Numbered from the stretch's first letter, positions 40,274 to 50,380 are shown. The stretch is DNA of 64,000 bases from Pycnococcus provasolii (GCA_938743325.2 OW568875.1:558001-622000); one strand, 5' to 3'. Program-made: numbers and translations. The notes: generated by a model from the sequence alone, not told the origin.

Positions 40274-42046
40274 CTAGCAACCTGGACCTCCGACAAATTT
40301 CAGGCACGCGGTTGCAGGGAAAACAGTTAAAAGGAGAGTGCTGACGGAGTAAATGAAGCAGAGGACGAGAGATGCCGTCACGGCGATGGCAAGTGAGCGG
40401 CTCGTTCCCCACGTGCGCTTTCTCGCTTGAGCTTGATCCTTCTGGTTGGGCAACAGGGGCAGTATCGCCCACGCGATGACAGAAAAAAGGTACGCGATGA
40501 TGTAGCTGCCCGCCACCACCTTCCTAAATCGTGTCGAGTCCTCGATGAAGTTGGCTGAATCGCTGAGGTTCATGGGGAAAAGGCCAAAGATCTGATTCGC
40601 AATCACCGGTGCAAGGCTTAGGCCAATGTTGTGAGCAGTCGTGAGCAATCCATACACCATCCCTCCATTGTGAGCGTCAGCAGCCTCCACGACGTAGTAC
40701 GTCGTCACCAGAAACTCCACGGCGGTGGGAAGCTCCAGAAGCACGTCGCACAGGAAGAAATACTGGTTGCGAATTACGTCAAACACGGTGCAGAAGACGA
40801 AGATGGCGTCGACGAAGATGAGAATCACCGTCGTGACAATCAGCAGGTATCTCCACGAGTGATTCAGCAGGTACCTTCGCACCAGAGCCAAGCCCAAGGC
40901 AAACATGAGCTGGCCCGCCAAGCTCGCCGTCTTTTGCTGGAGGTTGTGGACCCCAGCCCAATATCTCGTGACGAGCACGGTGGCGGGCGACTCGATGGAT
41001 CGAACGGTGGAGTAGAGGATGGAAAAGGCGCAGACGGCAGCAAAGTGACGTGCGTTCATCAGCTGCCACGCGCTCTTCGCGTAAGGCCCAAGTTTTGCGC
41101 GCTGCGATTGTGGCACGGGATCCTCACGAACAAACTTCCATGTGAGGGGCACCATCGCCACCGCGGCGAAGGCGAAAATCATGCAGATGGAGCTGAATGA
41201 CAGACTCCATGCGAACGTTCCATTGTAGATTTTCCCATTCATGCAGAGGCCTACAATGGCGACGGAGGTCGCCATGCCGACGGACCTTGTCAGGTAGGCT
41301 GTCGTTTGGGTGTACCCGCGTATTGTTTGCGTTTCAGTTTGCGCGAGAGTGACAGTCAAGCCGTCCGCCGCGACGTCAGCAACCATGTACCCAAATGCCG
41401 CGAGCGCCATGAGGCTTGAGATGGTCCCTGCGCTGTCGGGTGCTCTGGCGTTGCACGGTTCGGCTTGCGTTCCATCGCTGCGTTCGTTGGGACACGCTAT
41501 GCTGTGGTACGCCGTTTTCTCCGTGCACTCGACGATGTACGATCCGTCGTGGTCCCTGCAGAAGTAGGGCTCGGGCAGTCCGAGGAAGGCGAGGAGCACG
41601 AGCGTTAGGGCACAAAGTGCCCACCCAATTGACATGTACGGCCGTCGACGGTACCCTCCCGCGAGCGGCGCGACGTCGTTCATGGCACCCAGAAACACCT
41701 TGAAACTCCACGGCAGCGTGACGAGCGCCTTGACGCCTTGGTATTCGTAGCCCTGTACGTTGAGCACGCCATTGAATACGCCGTAGAGTGTCGCGGGCAG
41801 ACCTCCGTACACGAGCCCAACGGTGAAGTACGTGGCTAAATATCCGACGTTGTCGCGTGCGAACAAGCGCGCGCGCACGAGCGCGAGCTCCGACGACTTA
41901 TTTTGAGGAGCAGCCTGTCCAAGTGCGGTCGGGTTAGGGTCACCCGTGAGCGCGACGAGCTCGACGTCGCCGGCGTCCACGTCGTCCAAGCCTTCGTCGT
42001 CGTGCATGGTTGAAAACCGTGTGCGCGTTGTTGTGGTTGGTTGCAT
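40274..42046 (-). CDS. Major-facilitator carrier, folate-biopterin transporter (FBT/BT1) type
   Basis: About 590 residues with roughly 12 hydrophobic segments and short loops. The first segment region reads YLATYFTVGLVYGGLPATLY, then KALVTLPWSFKVFLGAMND. This N-terminal WSxK-x-x-x-G-x-x-x-D pattern is characteristic of the BT1/FBT family found in kinetoplastids, oomycetes, algae and plants. Further markers are RRPYMSIGW, GYMVADVAADGLTV and TQTTAYLTRSVG. A luminal or external loop between segments 4 and 5 contains several Cys residues. Substrates in the family are folates, pterins or S-adenosylmethionine; the substrate here is unknown. The first ATG is at 42046; a second at 42007 (MHDDEGLDD) may be the true start because the intervening residues are Thr-rich and unconserved. 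Confidence 0.75.
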   Translation of the reverse strand: MQPTTTTRTRFSTMHDDEGLDDVDAGDVELVALTGDPNPTALGQAAPQNKSSELALVRARLFARDNVGYLATYFTVGLVYGGLPATLYGVFNGVLNVQGYEYQGVKALVTLPWSFKVFLGAMNDVAPLAGGYRRRPYMSIGWALCALTLVLLAFLGLPEPYFCRDHDGSYIVECTEKTAYHSIACPNERSDGTQAEPCNARAPDSAGTISSLMALAAFGYMVADVAADGLTVTLAQTETQTIRGYTQTTAYLTRSVGMATSVAIVGLCMNGKIYNGTFAWSLSFSSICMIFAFAAVAMVPLTWKFVREDPVPQSQRAKLGPYAKSAWQLMNARHFAAVCAFSILYSTVRSIESPATVLVTRYWAGVHNLQQKTASLAGQLMFALGLALVRRYLLNHSWRYLLIVTTVILIFVDAIFVFCTVFDVIRNQYFFLCDVLLELPTAVEFLVTTYYVVEAADAHNGGMVYGLLTTAHNIGLSLAPVIANQIFGLFPMNLSDSANFIEDSTRFRKVVAGSYIIAYLFSVIAWAILPLLPNQKDQAQARKRTWGTSRSLAIAVTASLVLCFIYSVSTLLLTVFPATACLKFVGGPGC

Positions 42047-42090
42047 CGGGAGAAGGACAAAAAACAACGAAACGCGCCCGAGCGTTCCCC

Positions 42091-42150
42091 CCTAACCCTA
42101 GCCCTAACCCTAACCCTAACCCTAACCCTAACCCTAACCCTAACCCTAAC
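42091..42150 (-). promoter_or_regulatory. Telomere-like array (CCCTAA)9-10 just upstream of the FBT-like gene
   Basis: The longest perfect telomere-type array in the window, 45-105 bp upstream of the ATG at 42046. It reads TTAGGG on that gene's sense strand. One CCCTAG variant lies near the proximal end, and a single GGTTAGGG follows at about 42157 in the opposite orientation. Confidence 0.6.
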
Positions 42151-42926
42151 GAACTGGTTAGGGTTTCCAGTTATATAGGGTTCGTCCCCAGTGGTGAGGT
42201 TTTTGAAGTCCCTGTCTGTCTGCGCGCCAGGTGGCGTAAACTCAGCAATTAAGTCAAGAAACGAAAGAAACCTTACTCATCAAGGCAGGTTCCTAACAAG
42301 CAACTTCGCAGAAATTCCTCCATGCAAGGCAAAGGCCACAACCATAAATCCTTGGAAAGATGGACGACGGAAATTCAAGAAGGGAGGATATGAGGATCGA
42401 CCAGTAGGAGAGGTGCTATTGCATCTTGGGGCTTGCGGCGGCATTCGTCGTGTGAATGCGTTGTTAATTCCACCCAATCCGCCAAAATTGGCGGCAAGGC
42501 TGCGAGGGAAAGGTTGTCGCGATCGCTCTCTCATTATCAGAAACCAAACGATCGAGGCTTTGATCCGCCCATAATGCCTGGCAGCCTGGGCGGAATAAGA
42601 CTGCAAGCCACAAACGAAAACCGAATCGCGAGCGAGAGAGCTACGATAGAGCGAGAACGAGAAGCTTTTTCAAGCGGTCCATTGCGGTCGAGCGAGAAGA
42701 GAGGAGAAGAGAGGAGAAGAGAGGAGAGGAGACCTCACAGGCCGCAAGAAGCAACGAGGAGCGGACGACCCGAGACGTCGTGCGAGACGAGGTGGAAACC
42801 ACCAACGGCTCTCTTTGAGGCTCCACTGCCTCGAGGCCGTCGCGTCTCCCTCCCTCCCTCTCTCTCATCTCGAGGTGAGGAAGCAACTGCAAGCTCTGCA
42901 CTGCAACTGCAAGCACCCGGGTTGCC
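42151..42926. other. Intergenic region and leader of the wall-type protein gene
   Basis: No gene recognised; a 127-codon ORF here lacks any family signal. A purine-only tract made of three GAGAGGAGAA-type units lies at 42697-42732, about 200 bp upstream of the next ATG. Confidence 0.5.
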
Positions 42927-45900
42927 ATGGCGTATTTCGTTAGAGATTTCAAAGTGGGCCACAGTGTTCACAGTGTTATGACTCGTATTAACCGTGGTTG
43001 TTCGTGTGTATCTGCGGTTGTGCTTTTGGTTGTCCTTGCGCTCGTGCCGTGGGTTTCAGGTTCTTCTCAGCTTGCTCGTCCTCTCGACAACTCGCCTCAT
43101 ACAAGACAAAGTTGCGCGAACGCAGACGCAGAGAAGAAGACACAGCCGGCCACAGTACTTGCCGTCGCTGACGCGAGCGGACGTGCGACCATCGACGTGC
43201 CAGCCTCCACTCAGATTGGCGGATGTGCGTTTGGACACGGCGCGCTCGCGGTGCTCACCAACGCGACGGCGACGAAAGCGCACGGGTGCTTCCAGCGGTG
43301 CGAAACGCCGCCGTGGAACGTCCTCGCAGCCAAGGGACAGGCGACGAGGCTCGTGCCCGTGAACGCGAACGACAAGCAGGCTGCTCGCGCGCACGCGCTC
43401 TTCACGACGTTCGCGCTGCGGCGCCTCGAGCCCGCCGCGGGGCCCGCCGAGGGAGGCACCCAGCTTACGGCACGCATTCACTTCGACGCGCTGGCCGCAG
43501 ACTTCCCTGCAGCCTCGCCAGTGCTTCTGGGAAAGACGGCGAAGTACACGTGCCACTTTGGAAACGCAAACGAGAATGGCGAGAGCGTGCTCGCATCGCA
43601 CGTAGCGGCTGCCACGAACGGTATTGTGGACGTTACTTGCGTCACCCCGGAGCTCACGCCCGGCGTGTCCGTTCCCGTCAGCGTTTCGTTCGCGTCGCAG
43701 CCCAACGCCCCACGCGTCGAGGCTGCTGGCAACGCCGCGTACCAGGCGTTGCGCTACGGCGTATCGGCGGATGGCGCGGTGAAGGAGCGCAAGGCTTTAC
43801 CCAAAGTTCTCGTGAGCAGTGGCGGCCTCGACGAGCCTGGGCACGGCCACATGGAAGCCTTGCCGAAGCGGGCACTCAAGGGGTTGGACGCGCTGAGGGA
43901 GGCGGCCGACGCGGCGACCGGCCGCACGCTACTTGCGTCGCGCGCGGAGCACTTCTACGGAGTGGTTGCCGAGGAAGTGGCGGAAGAGACGTTCGGTGTT
44001 TCGGTGGGAAAGGTGATGCCTTCTCGAGCTGAGTTCTACGGCCTGCAGAGCATCGCGGAAAGCATGCCGCCACCTCCGCCGTCGCCACCAAGCCCGCCGC
44101 CACCTCCGCCGCCGCCTCCTTCGCCGCCGCCGTCGCCGCCACCATCGCCGCCGCCGTCGCCGCCGCCGTCGCCGCCGCCGTCGCCGCCGCCATCCCCCCC
44201 GCCGTCGCCGCCACCATCGCCGCCGCCGTCGCCGCCGCCGTCGCCACCGCCGTCGCCGCCGCCATCCCCCCCGCCGTCGCCTCCACCTCCCCCACCACCT
44301 CCACCCCCGCCGGAAAGTGTCCTGCCGATCTGTCCACCTCGAGTTCCAATCAAAAAGAAAACTGTGAAGAAGATTGCAGCGGTGGTGGACGAGGAAGTGG
44401 ACTTCTACGGCATTCACACGAAGGGTGATAAGAAGCGCGACGAGTTTTATGGCTTCAGTCCGAATGAACTCCTCGCAAGCGCTGGTCTTGACATTTTGGA
44501 GAGCGATGGTGGAGAGGTGGTGGATGCGTACGAACCGTACCCATTCAAGTGCGTGGAGCCTGGCAAGATTCCGCCACCGCCACCGCCAAGTCCGCCGCCG
44601 CCACCACCGCCGCCACCTCCGCCGCCGCCCTCACCTCCACCACCGCCGCCGTCGCCGCCGCCGTCGCCACCGCCGTCGCCTCCACCGAATGCGCCCGGTG
44701 TATTCGCATCGCCGCCGCCGCCACCATCGCCGCCTCCGCCGCCAAGCCCGCCACCACTGACTGCTGACATGAAACTCAGCAAGCTGTCGTTTAGCGCTGG
44801 CACGCTTGTTCCCGTTTTCGACCAGGAAACCTTTGAGTACGAGCTTCGCCTTCCCGCAGACACGCTATCGTTTGTGGTGAACTACACGGCATTATCGTCA
44901 ATGTCCACGGTTGACGTCGACGATGGAAGTCTGTCGTCACCATTTACAGGAATCGTGGCGGCAGACCGAGGCTTGGACGGCTTGAAGGCATTAAGCGGGC
45001 AGTTTACGCTTCAGGAGTGCTCGACGTCGTCATGCTTCCTCATGGAAGCTGCGTTGGACGCTGCAAACGGCGGTGTGTCGCAGGGCCGAAAGGCTCGACG
45101 ATTCCTTGCGGAGGGAAATGCCACCTTGCACGAAGCGACAATGAGTGCATCGGGCGGTGTTGGCAAGCTGGTCATTGAGGTCAGGAACAAGGACTACACC
45201 AGGGTGAACAAGTACACCATCCTCGTCGTGGGCACGCCGCAGGGGGCGTCCAACGAAGGCACCTTTTCAGGGGATGAATGTGTTCACTTCGAGGACAACT
45301 ATGCTATGCTTCGGCGAGGGCTAAGTTCGCTCAGCGTATTGCAGCCGATGGGTCCAGCGACTGCGAAAGTTGTGTACTCAGAGATGGCGATTGCGCCGTT
45401 CTTCGAGCAGACGACTGTTGACGTGGCGCTGGAGTCGTGCATCTCGCAGAGCGCGTTGTACACTGCGACCTTTGTGGATGAAGTCGTCGATCCCTGGATA
45501 GAGCAAGGAGAAGGTGTCACGCTTAAGCTACAGACGAACTTCGAGCAAGGTGACATTGTTGTCTTGCTTGGCACGAAGAATCAGTACGAGGTGGTGAATC
45601 AAGCAGCCTGTCCTTCAGTATACAATGATGGTTCACTGTGCTTTGACATCAACAAACAGAAAGTCTACGACCTCGCTGCTAATGAAACACTTTCACTCGC
45701 GGTGGTGACAGCCACCGTGGACGGCCTGTTGAATTCGTATGCGCTGCGCCTCAAGAAGATGGCGATCCCCACTGATAAGCCGTATCTCAGAAACATGTGG
45801 GTCATGCCGATGCCAGAAGGTAGTGTGACTGAGGCTATCCAGCTCACTCCACCATTCGATCCTAGCGCGGGAGGCCAGACGCTCACGGCGATGGTCCCGC

Positions 45901-48900
45901 ACTTTGTCAAGGACGTGCGCGTGTACTACGAGAAGCGGACCGGTGACCGAGTGAAGGCGACATGGCTAGATCAGTCTGTGAATGCATCGCCTCGGCGCCG
46001 CATGTTGCTGCAAAATGGAACGTTGCCCGGCACGGTGGCGAACGCAACGAATGTGACGTTGCCCCAAAACGGAACGGTGCCTGGCGAAGTGACTAATGCA
46101 ACGAATGTCACGACCACCACGACGACTACGACCACGACGACTACGACCACGACGACTACGACCACGACGACTACGACCACGACGACTACGACCACGACGC
46201 TTCCGCCGTGCGATACCGCGGAAATCTTCAAGTCACGCATTGGGGAAACGTGCTTCGATCAGATTGAGGCAACAAAGGCGGCTCTTCTCGAGGATGCCAC
46301 GAGTTTCGGTACAGAAGCAACGGCATTCTGCCCAAGTGGATGTGCCGCCATTCTGAATGGAACAACTGGTGTCTGCGATGATCCAACTGCCACGCAAGCC
46401 CAGGACCTCTACAGCGTGTTGTGCGGCGGTTCCGAGAAAAATGGTGGCGAATACTGCATGGCGAACCTGAAGTCGTATCTCGCATCTAACGTTCCCTACC
46501 TCACTCAGGGTGCGCCACAGGAAGAGGTGTGCTCTAATTACAAGGCGAAGAATGTGGAGAAGTGCTCGCTGTACAACATGGAGATTGATCTTGAGAATGT
46601 CGTGGTGGCACTTTCGACATTGCCAAGCAATCTTTTCAACTCGACGGAGGTCAATGAGGCGTGGAAGCTGTTCCAGCTGTGCGTTGATGTTAAGTACACC
46701 ACGGAATTCACCGGCAATCCTGCGGAGCTTGACGTGGGAAATCACACCATTGAGCTGATTTCGTCACGTCCTGGCGAAAGCGCAGACTTCACTTACGAGC
46801 TGATTCTCACGCGCCGTTCTGTCCCGCAAGCATCGCAAATCAACAATATCGAGATCCGATCTGAGGCTGGTTTGGACCTCATCTCCAGCGGCGCAGTTGC
46901 GGTGCAGCCGTCGTTCGACGCAGAAACCTTTGACTACAAGGTGCTCGTCCCGAAGGGGGTGAAAACAACCAACTCGGACCTGTCGCTCCACATTTTCCGG
47001 CACGACGACGAGCTTACTTCGTTGACCATCGAGGTGAGCTTGAATAGTTCTGAGCCAGTGACCAAGCCCTGCGGTGGATACGGTACGCCATGCTTCTCGG
47101 ATGGTACGGAGGCTGCGCAGATCGACGTTGGGTTTGGCCTGCCCCTTCAGGCGTCTATTAGGCTGAAACCGGCTGATGGAATTTGGGGAACGCCTTACAA
47201 GTTCGAATTCGTGGATGTTCCTGAGCTCCCACCCTCGCCGCCGCCGCCGCCGCCGATGCCAATAGAAATTGTGCAGGGACGCGTACTTGGCACGAGCTAC
47301 ATGATGGGCTGCGAAGTGATGCAGAAGCCTAACCCGGAACGTTCTCCGGACGAGCAGCCCATCACCGCGTCGTGCCCCGCGAACGCAACATCAACGTGCT
47401 CGGACGCAGGCGCATTCGCCGTCAGGGCGTTTACAAGCGAGACGCTGCACGTGCGCAAGCCGGAATCGGTCTCCGCACAGTGCCGCGACATGACATTGCT
47501 GCTCAATCTCACCGTGATCCTCTCCTCTGCCGTTGGCACAGCGCGTCCGATGACGATCAGCCCGCTCTCCACCCTCGTCTCTTATTTGATCGATTCGCCG
47601 CAGGCGACGTCTGTCGGAGACAGCAAGCGCACGTCCCTTGCATACGACATGATGTATCGTCTGCTTGGCCTGGAGGGCGCCGTCCCAAACATCGATCCTG
47701 TCAATAGAGTGCTTGATGATGAGCAGACAGTGACGCTTGCGACGGGCGTCAACTGCACGACGAAGACGGAATCGGAGAAGAACGCGAGGGTGTTCGGCGA
47801 TCTGACGCTCAGCTCTTTCCGCGCTCTCCTCTCGATGCAGAACACTGTGACGATGATGAGCGCGGCCGTATTCGGCGCGGCGGAGAAGCGCGGTGAACCG
47901 ATCTCTCACGTCGAAGCGTCGGAGCGTGTTTACGAGGCTTTGAGGGTGATGGCATTCCAAGTGGAGACTCTGGAGCGTGCGTCGCGGCGCCGTTCGCTGC
48001 GACGCGCTCTTGCGGACACGATGCTTCCCCGCCGTCGTCGCCACCTGCTTGCGGGCGACGATCTGCCACAGGGTTCACTCTCCTTGACGGATACGAGCGT
48101 CCTAAAGTCTGTTTTGGAGACGGCACTTGCGAATGGATACGACTGGGACACTGCCACAGCTCTCGGCCTCGTCGGCATGACGGACGAGGCTGCGGGCGTA
48201 GTAGTCAAAATTGTGAGCGACTCGAACAGTCGCGTCGAGAAGACCATCGGCGCGTTTGCGAGTTACACGACTGGGCAAGGGTGGGGATGCACTCCGTCCG
48301 CCGCGCGGCGACAGGCTGCTGCCACTAAGCCTCCGTCACTACTCAATGACGCCTTTGGCGAGGCGTTCAAGGCGCAAGGAAAGGTGACGGAGCTCATCGC
48401 CGAGTTTGCGGAGGACAAAATTACTGAGGACGACTTTGTGAAGGAGGCTGAGGCCGAGCTGGAGAAGAAGGTGGATCCACCGGGTGCCACCCCGTATCTT
48501 CCACCACCTCCGCCGCCACCGCCGAGTCCGCCTCCTCCTCCGCCGCCACCGCCCCCTCCAAGCCCACCGCCGCCGCCGAGCCCACCACCACCGCCAAGCC
48601 CGCCGGCAAGCCCGCCGCCGCCGACATCGAGTGGCTCGGGCGGACTCGACACAGGTACGCTCGCGGCAATCGCCTCGGTGTGCAGTATCGTGGGACTTGC
48701 AGGCTTGACGGCAGGCGGATACTTCTACTACACGAAGGTGATGCGTGCCTCGTCTGGTCCAGCCTCGACTGGAGATGGACTCACGCCTGATCTTGGCGGC
48801 GAGTTTGACGGCGTTGGCGTTGGTGTTGCCGCTGCCAGCACGCGTACAGATGAAATGCTTCGTCGTTACAATCCTGACTACACGGGTCCAACGGCGGTTG

Positions 48901-49187
48901 ATCCTGCGGCGGCGGAAGCTACGGGTCCTCGGGAGAAGGAGGGGTACGAGCCTGGTGAAGTTGAGATGTCTGCGATGACATCTGGCGACTACGAGGAATA
49001 TGATGAAGACGACGAGGAGGGCGAATACGAGGAGGAGGTGGAGGATGAAGAGGAGGAGGGCGAGGAGATCGAGGAGGAGGACGAGGAGGATGAGGATGAG
49101 GAGTCTTCAGCTTACGAGACTGACGAGGAGGAGGTTGGCGAGGAGGGCGTTGAGCTTGAGCTCGAGTCGCCTTCTCATAGAAGGTAA
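42927..49187 (+). CDS. Giant Ser-Pro-rich wall-type type I membrane protein with cadherin-like beta-sandwich domains
   Basis: 2,086 residues. A hydrophobic core at about 28-45 (SAVVLLVVLALVPWVSG) is the signal peptide; the ATG at 42978 may be the real start. An IPT/TIG-like region (PAAGPAEGGTQLTA) follows. Four FYG motifs bracket the first stalk. Ser-(Pro)n stalks lie at about 378-461, 546-610 and 1852-1900, with a short one near 1434. Cadherin-like beta-sandwich modules start at about 613 (LSKLSFSAGTLVPVFD...TFEYEL) and 1306. A pure Thr run of about 30 residues lies at 1061-1092. A membrane helix at about 1906-1936 precedes a very acidic cytosolic tail. SPPPP motifs are hydroxyproline-glycosylation sites in volvocine extensin/pherophorin-type proteins. 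Location at the plasma membrane with an extracellular matrix role is inferred. It is single-exon. Confidence 0.78.
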   Translation: MAYFVRDFKVGHSVHSVMTRINRGCSCVSAVVLLVVLALVPWVSGSSQLARPLDNSPHTRQSCANADAEKKTQPATVLAVADASGRATIDVPASTQIGGCAFGHGALAVLTNATATKAHGCFQRCETPPWNVLAAKGQATRLVPVNANDKQAARAHALFTTFALRRLEPAAGPAEGGTQLTARIHFDALAADFPAASPVLLGKTAKYTCHFGNANENGESVLASHVAAATNGIVDVTCVTPELTPGVSVPVSVSFASQPNAPRVEAAGNAAYQALRYGVSADGAVKERKALPKVLVSSGGLDEPGHGHMEALPKRALKGLDALREAADAATGRTLLASRAEHFYGVVAEEVAEETFGVSVGKVMPSRAEFYGLQSIAESMPPPPPSPPSPPPPPPPPPSPPPSPPPSPPPSPPPSPPPSPPPSPPPSPPPSPPPSPPPSPPPSPPPSPPPSPPPPPPPPPPPESVLPICPPRVPIKKKTVKKIAAVVDEEVDFYGIHTKGDKKRDEFYGFSPNELLASAGLDILESDGGEVVDAYEPYPFKCVEPGKIPPPPPPSPPPPPPPPPPPPPSPPPPPPSPPPSPPPSPPPNAPGVFASPPPPPSPPPPPSPPPLTADMKLSKLSFSAGTLVPVFDQETFEYELRLPADTLSFVVNYTALSSMSTVDVDDGSLSSPFTGIVAADRGLDGLKALSGQFTLQECSTSSCFLMEAALDAANGGVSQGRKARRFLAEGNATLHEATMSASGGVGKLVIEVRNKDYTRVNKYTILVVGTPQGASNEGTFSGDECVHFEDNYAMLRRGLSSLSVLQPMGPATAKVVYSEMAIAPFFEQTTVDVALESCISQSALYTATFVDEVVDPWIEQGEGVTLKLQTNFEQGDIVVLLGTKNQYEVVNQAACPSVYNDGSLCFDINKQKVYDLAANETLSLAVVTATVDGLLNSYALRLKKMAIPTDKPYLRNMWVMPMPEGSVTEAIQLTPPFDPSAGGQTLTAMVPHFVKDVRVYYEKRTGDRVKATWLDQSVNASPRRRMLLQNGTLPGTVANATNVTLPQNGTVPGEVTNATNVTTTTTTTTTTTTTTTTTTTTTTTTTTTTTTLPPCDTAEIFKSRIGETCFDQIEATKAALLEDATSFGTEATAFCPSGCAAILNGTTGVCDDPTATQAQDLYSVLCGGSEKNGGEYCMANLKSYLASNVPYLTQGAPQEEVCSNYKAKNVEKCSLYNMEIDLENVVVALSTLPSNLFNSTEVNEAWKLFQLCVDVKYTTEFTGNPAELDVGNHTIELISSRPGESADFTYELILTRRSVPQASQINNIEIRSEAGLDLISSGAVAVQPSFDAETFDYKVLVPKGVKTTNSDLSLHIFRHDDELTSLTIEVSLNSSEPVTKPCGGYGTPCFSDGTEAAQIDVGFGLPLQASIRLKPADGIWGTPYKFEFVDVPELPPSPPPPPPMPIEIVQGRVLGTSYMMGCEVMQKPNPERSPDEQPITASCPANATSTCSDAGAFAVRAFTSETLHVRKPESVSAQCRDMTLLLNLTVILSSAVGTARPMTISPLSTLVSYLIDSPQATSVGDSKRTSLAYDMMYRLLGLEGAVPNIDPVNRVLDDEQTVTLATGVNCTTKTESEKNARVFGDLTLSSFRALLSMQNTVTMMSAAVFGAAEKRGEPISHVEASERVYEALRVMAFQVETLERASRRRSLRRALADTMLPRRRRHLLAGDDLPQGSLSLTDTSVLKSVLETALANGYDWDTATALGLVGMTDEAAGVVVKIVSDSNSRVEKTIGAFASYTTGQGWGCTPSAARRQAAATKPPSLLNDAFGEAFKAQGKVTELIAEFAEDKITEDDFVKEAEAELEKKVDPPGATPYLPPPPPPPPSPPPPPPPPPPPSPPPPPSPPPPPSPPASPPPPTSSGSGGLDTGTLAAIASVCSIVGLAGLTAGGYFYYTKVMRASSGPASTGDGLTPDLGGEFDGVGVGVAAASTRTDEMLRRYNPDYTGPTAVDPAAAEATGPREKEGYEPGEVEMSAMTSGDYEEYDEDDEEGEYEEEVEDEEEEGEEIEEEDEEDEDEESSAYETDEEEVGEEGVELELESPSHRR
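44060..44310 (+). repeat. Coding minisatellite, 9-bp (CCGCCGTCG) units encoding Pro-Pro-Ser
   Basis: About 17 near-identical 9-bp units plus flanking Pro codons encode the first stalk. Variation is confined mainly to third positions (TCG/TCC, CCG/CCA/CCC), as expected for unequal exchange under coding constraint. Confidence 0.85.
46109..46200 (+). repeat. Coding ACN trinucleotide run (Thr tract)
   Basis: Thr codons ACC ACG ACT ACG repeat with a 12-bp periodicity, giving about 30 consecutive threonines: a mucin-like, O-glycosylatable spacer. Confidence 0.85.
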
Positions 49188-49243
49188 CATGGGAATTCAC
49201 AATGTTAAAGAATTTGATTTTTTATTATTTGATCCTCCTTGAG

Positions 49244-49656
49244 TTAGTGATCCTCCTTGAGCAACGCCCCCACTCCCCCTCGCACTACCGTCGACCCATC
49301 TGGGCGCTGCCACTTGACGTTTGCTGTAACTTCACGTTCGTTGTGAGTTGTGCTCCGCACCTCAAGCATGCGGTACCCTTCTTTTCCCAGCGCCGCCCTC
49401 TCGTATTTTCGGATCATCGTCGACGTCGGCTTCACTGTAAAGTCGGGCCTCGGCGAATTCCTCCTTGGCGCCCGTCCGCGAGGTAGCAGAACGTGCTCCT
49501 CCCAAACAAGCACACAAGTACCATAAGTACCATCTATACATGTGCTCGGCGGCGCGACGAGCGCGTTGCGCGCCCTTGCGCGTAGTCGGCGGCGGCACGT
49601 CGTTCGGCGTCGGCGTCGCGCTCCACACAGCCGCATAGTTGACCGCCGGCGGACAT
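49244..49656 (-). CDS. Small hypothetical gene, exon structure uncertain
   Basis: The minus strand carries a credible C-terminal segment of about 60 residues ending KWQRPDGSTVVRGGVGALLK at the stop near 49244, preceded by KPTSTMIRKYERAALGKEGY. Codon use and alternating hydrophobicity look real. Upstream frames shift, so an intron around 49470-49540 is likely. Possible starts are ATGs at 49636 (same frame) or 49656 (another frame). I do not recognise the family. It would share a compact promoter with the divergent complex I gene at 49874. Treat the 5' half as unresolved. Confidence 0.35.
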
Positions 49657-49873
49657 AATAACTTTATTATCGTAGTTATTTCTGGGTGCAAGAAATCTCA
49701 ACCATACTGACCCGACCGGACGGATACCGAACCGGGATCCCGAAAAGTCTCCCCATTGTGAATGACTGAATGCAGGTCAGACAATCAATAACGTATCCCC
49801 CCAGAAAGGAGGGGGCGAGGGCCCTGTTGAGCCCATCTCCATCTGTATTGCTCTCTCTCCACTTCTCGCAGCC

Positions 49874-50380
49874 ATGGCTGGCACCTCGCAGCAGGCGTTG
49901 CGCGTCGTGCACCTGTACCGCGCAGTCATACGCGACCTGCAGCCGTACACGACGAACAGATGGATGTGGTTCGCAGAGGTGAGCTTATGTCTTTGTCTTT
50001 ATCTTTGTCTTTGTCTTTGTCTTTGTCCTTGTCTTTGTCTTTGCTTGTGTGCATCCTCTTACCGACTCCTCACTCCCCCCTTCCTTGGGTTTGATTTGGT
50101 TTCCCGCTCACAGAAGGAGAAAATTCGCGCACGCTTCGAGGCGAACCGCAACATGACCGACCCGATGCAAATCGAAACGACGCTGAGAGCGGGAGAGGCG
50201 GAGTTTCAGAAGTGGAGGCACCCCGACCCGTACACGACACCTTACTTATTCGGAGGCTCGAGGTACATGCGCAACCCGCCGATGCCCGCTGACGGAAGCA
50301 TTTCCATGGCGTTCGACTTTGGACGCGAGGCCGGCACTTGGGACCCAAGGGATACGCCAGCAACTGGACACCACCACTAA
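49874..50380 (+). CDS. NDUFB9: Mitochondrial complex I subunit B22 (NDUFB9), LYR-motif protein; two exons
   Basis: Exons 49874-49978 and 50114-50380 encode 123 residues. The N-terminal helix has the LYR motif (RVVHLYRAVIRDL). The second exon gives KIRARFEANRNMTDPMQIET and the family signature KWRHPDPYTTPYLFGGSRYM, followed by RNPPMP. These match plant B22/NDUFB9, an accessory subunit of the complex I membrane arm that holds acyl-carrier protein. The intron is GT-AG, phase 0 and 135 bp. It is a multiple of three and stop-free, so a naive ORF reads through it, but it consists of TCTTTG repeats and has good splice sites. Length matches plant orthologues after removal. Confidence 0.88.
   Translation: MAGTSQQALRVVHLYRAVIRDLQPYTTNRWMWFAEVSLCLCLYLCLCLCLCPCLCLCLCASSYRLLTPPFLGFDLVSRSQKEKIRARFEANRNMTDPMQIETTLRAGEAEFQKWRHPDPYTTPYLFGGSRYMRNPPMPADGSISMAFDFGREAGTWDPRDTPATGHHH
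49979..50113 (+). other. Stop-free 135-bp intron with TCTTTG hexamer repeats
   Basis: It begins GTGAGC and ends with a pyrimidine-rich tract and CACAG. About eight TCTTTG-like units start within 10 bp of the donor. Confidence 0.8.

Noticed and set aside
44036-44417. Gly/Arg-rich minus-strand ORFs opposite the wall-protein stalk
   Set aside because: Same reason: complement of the Pro/Ser minisatellite.
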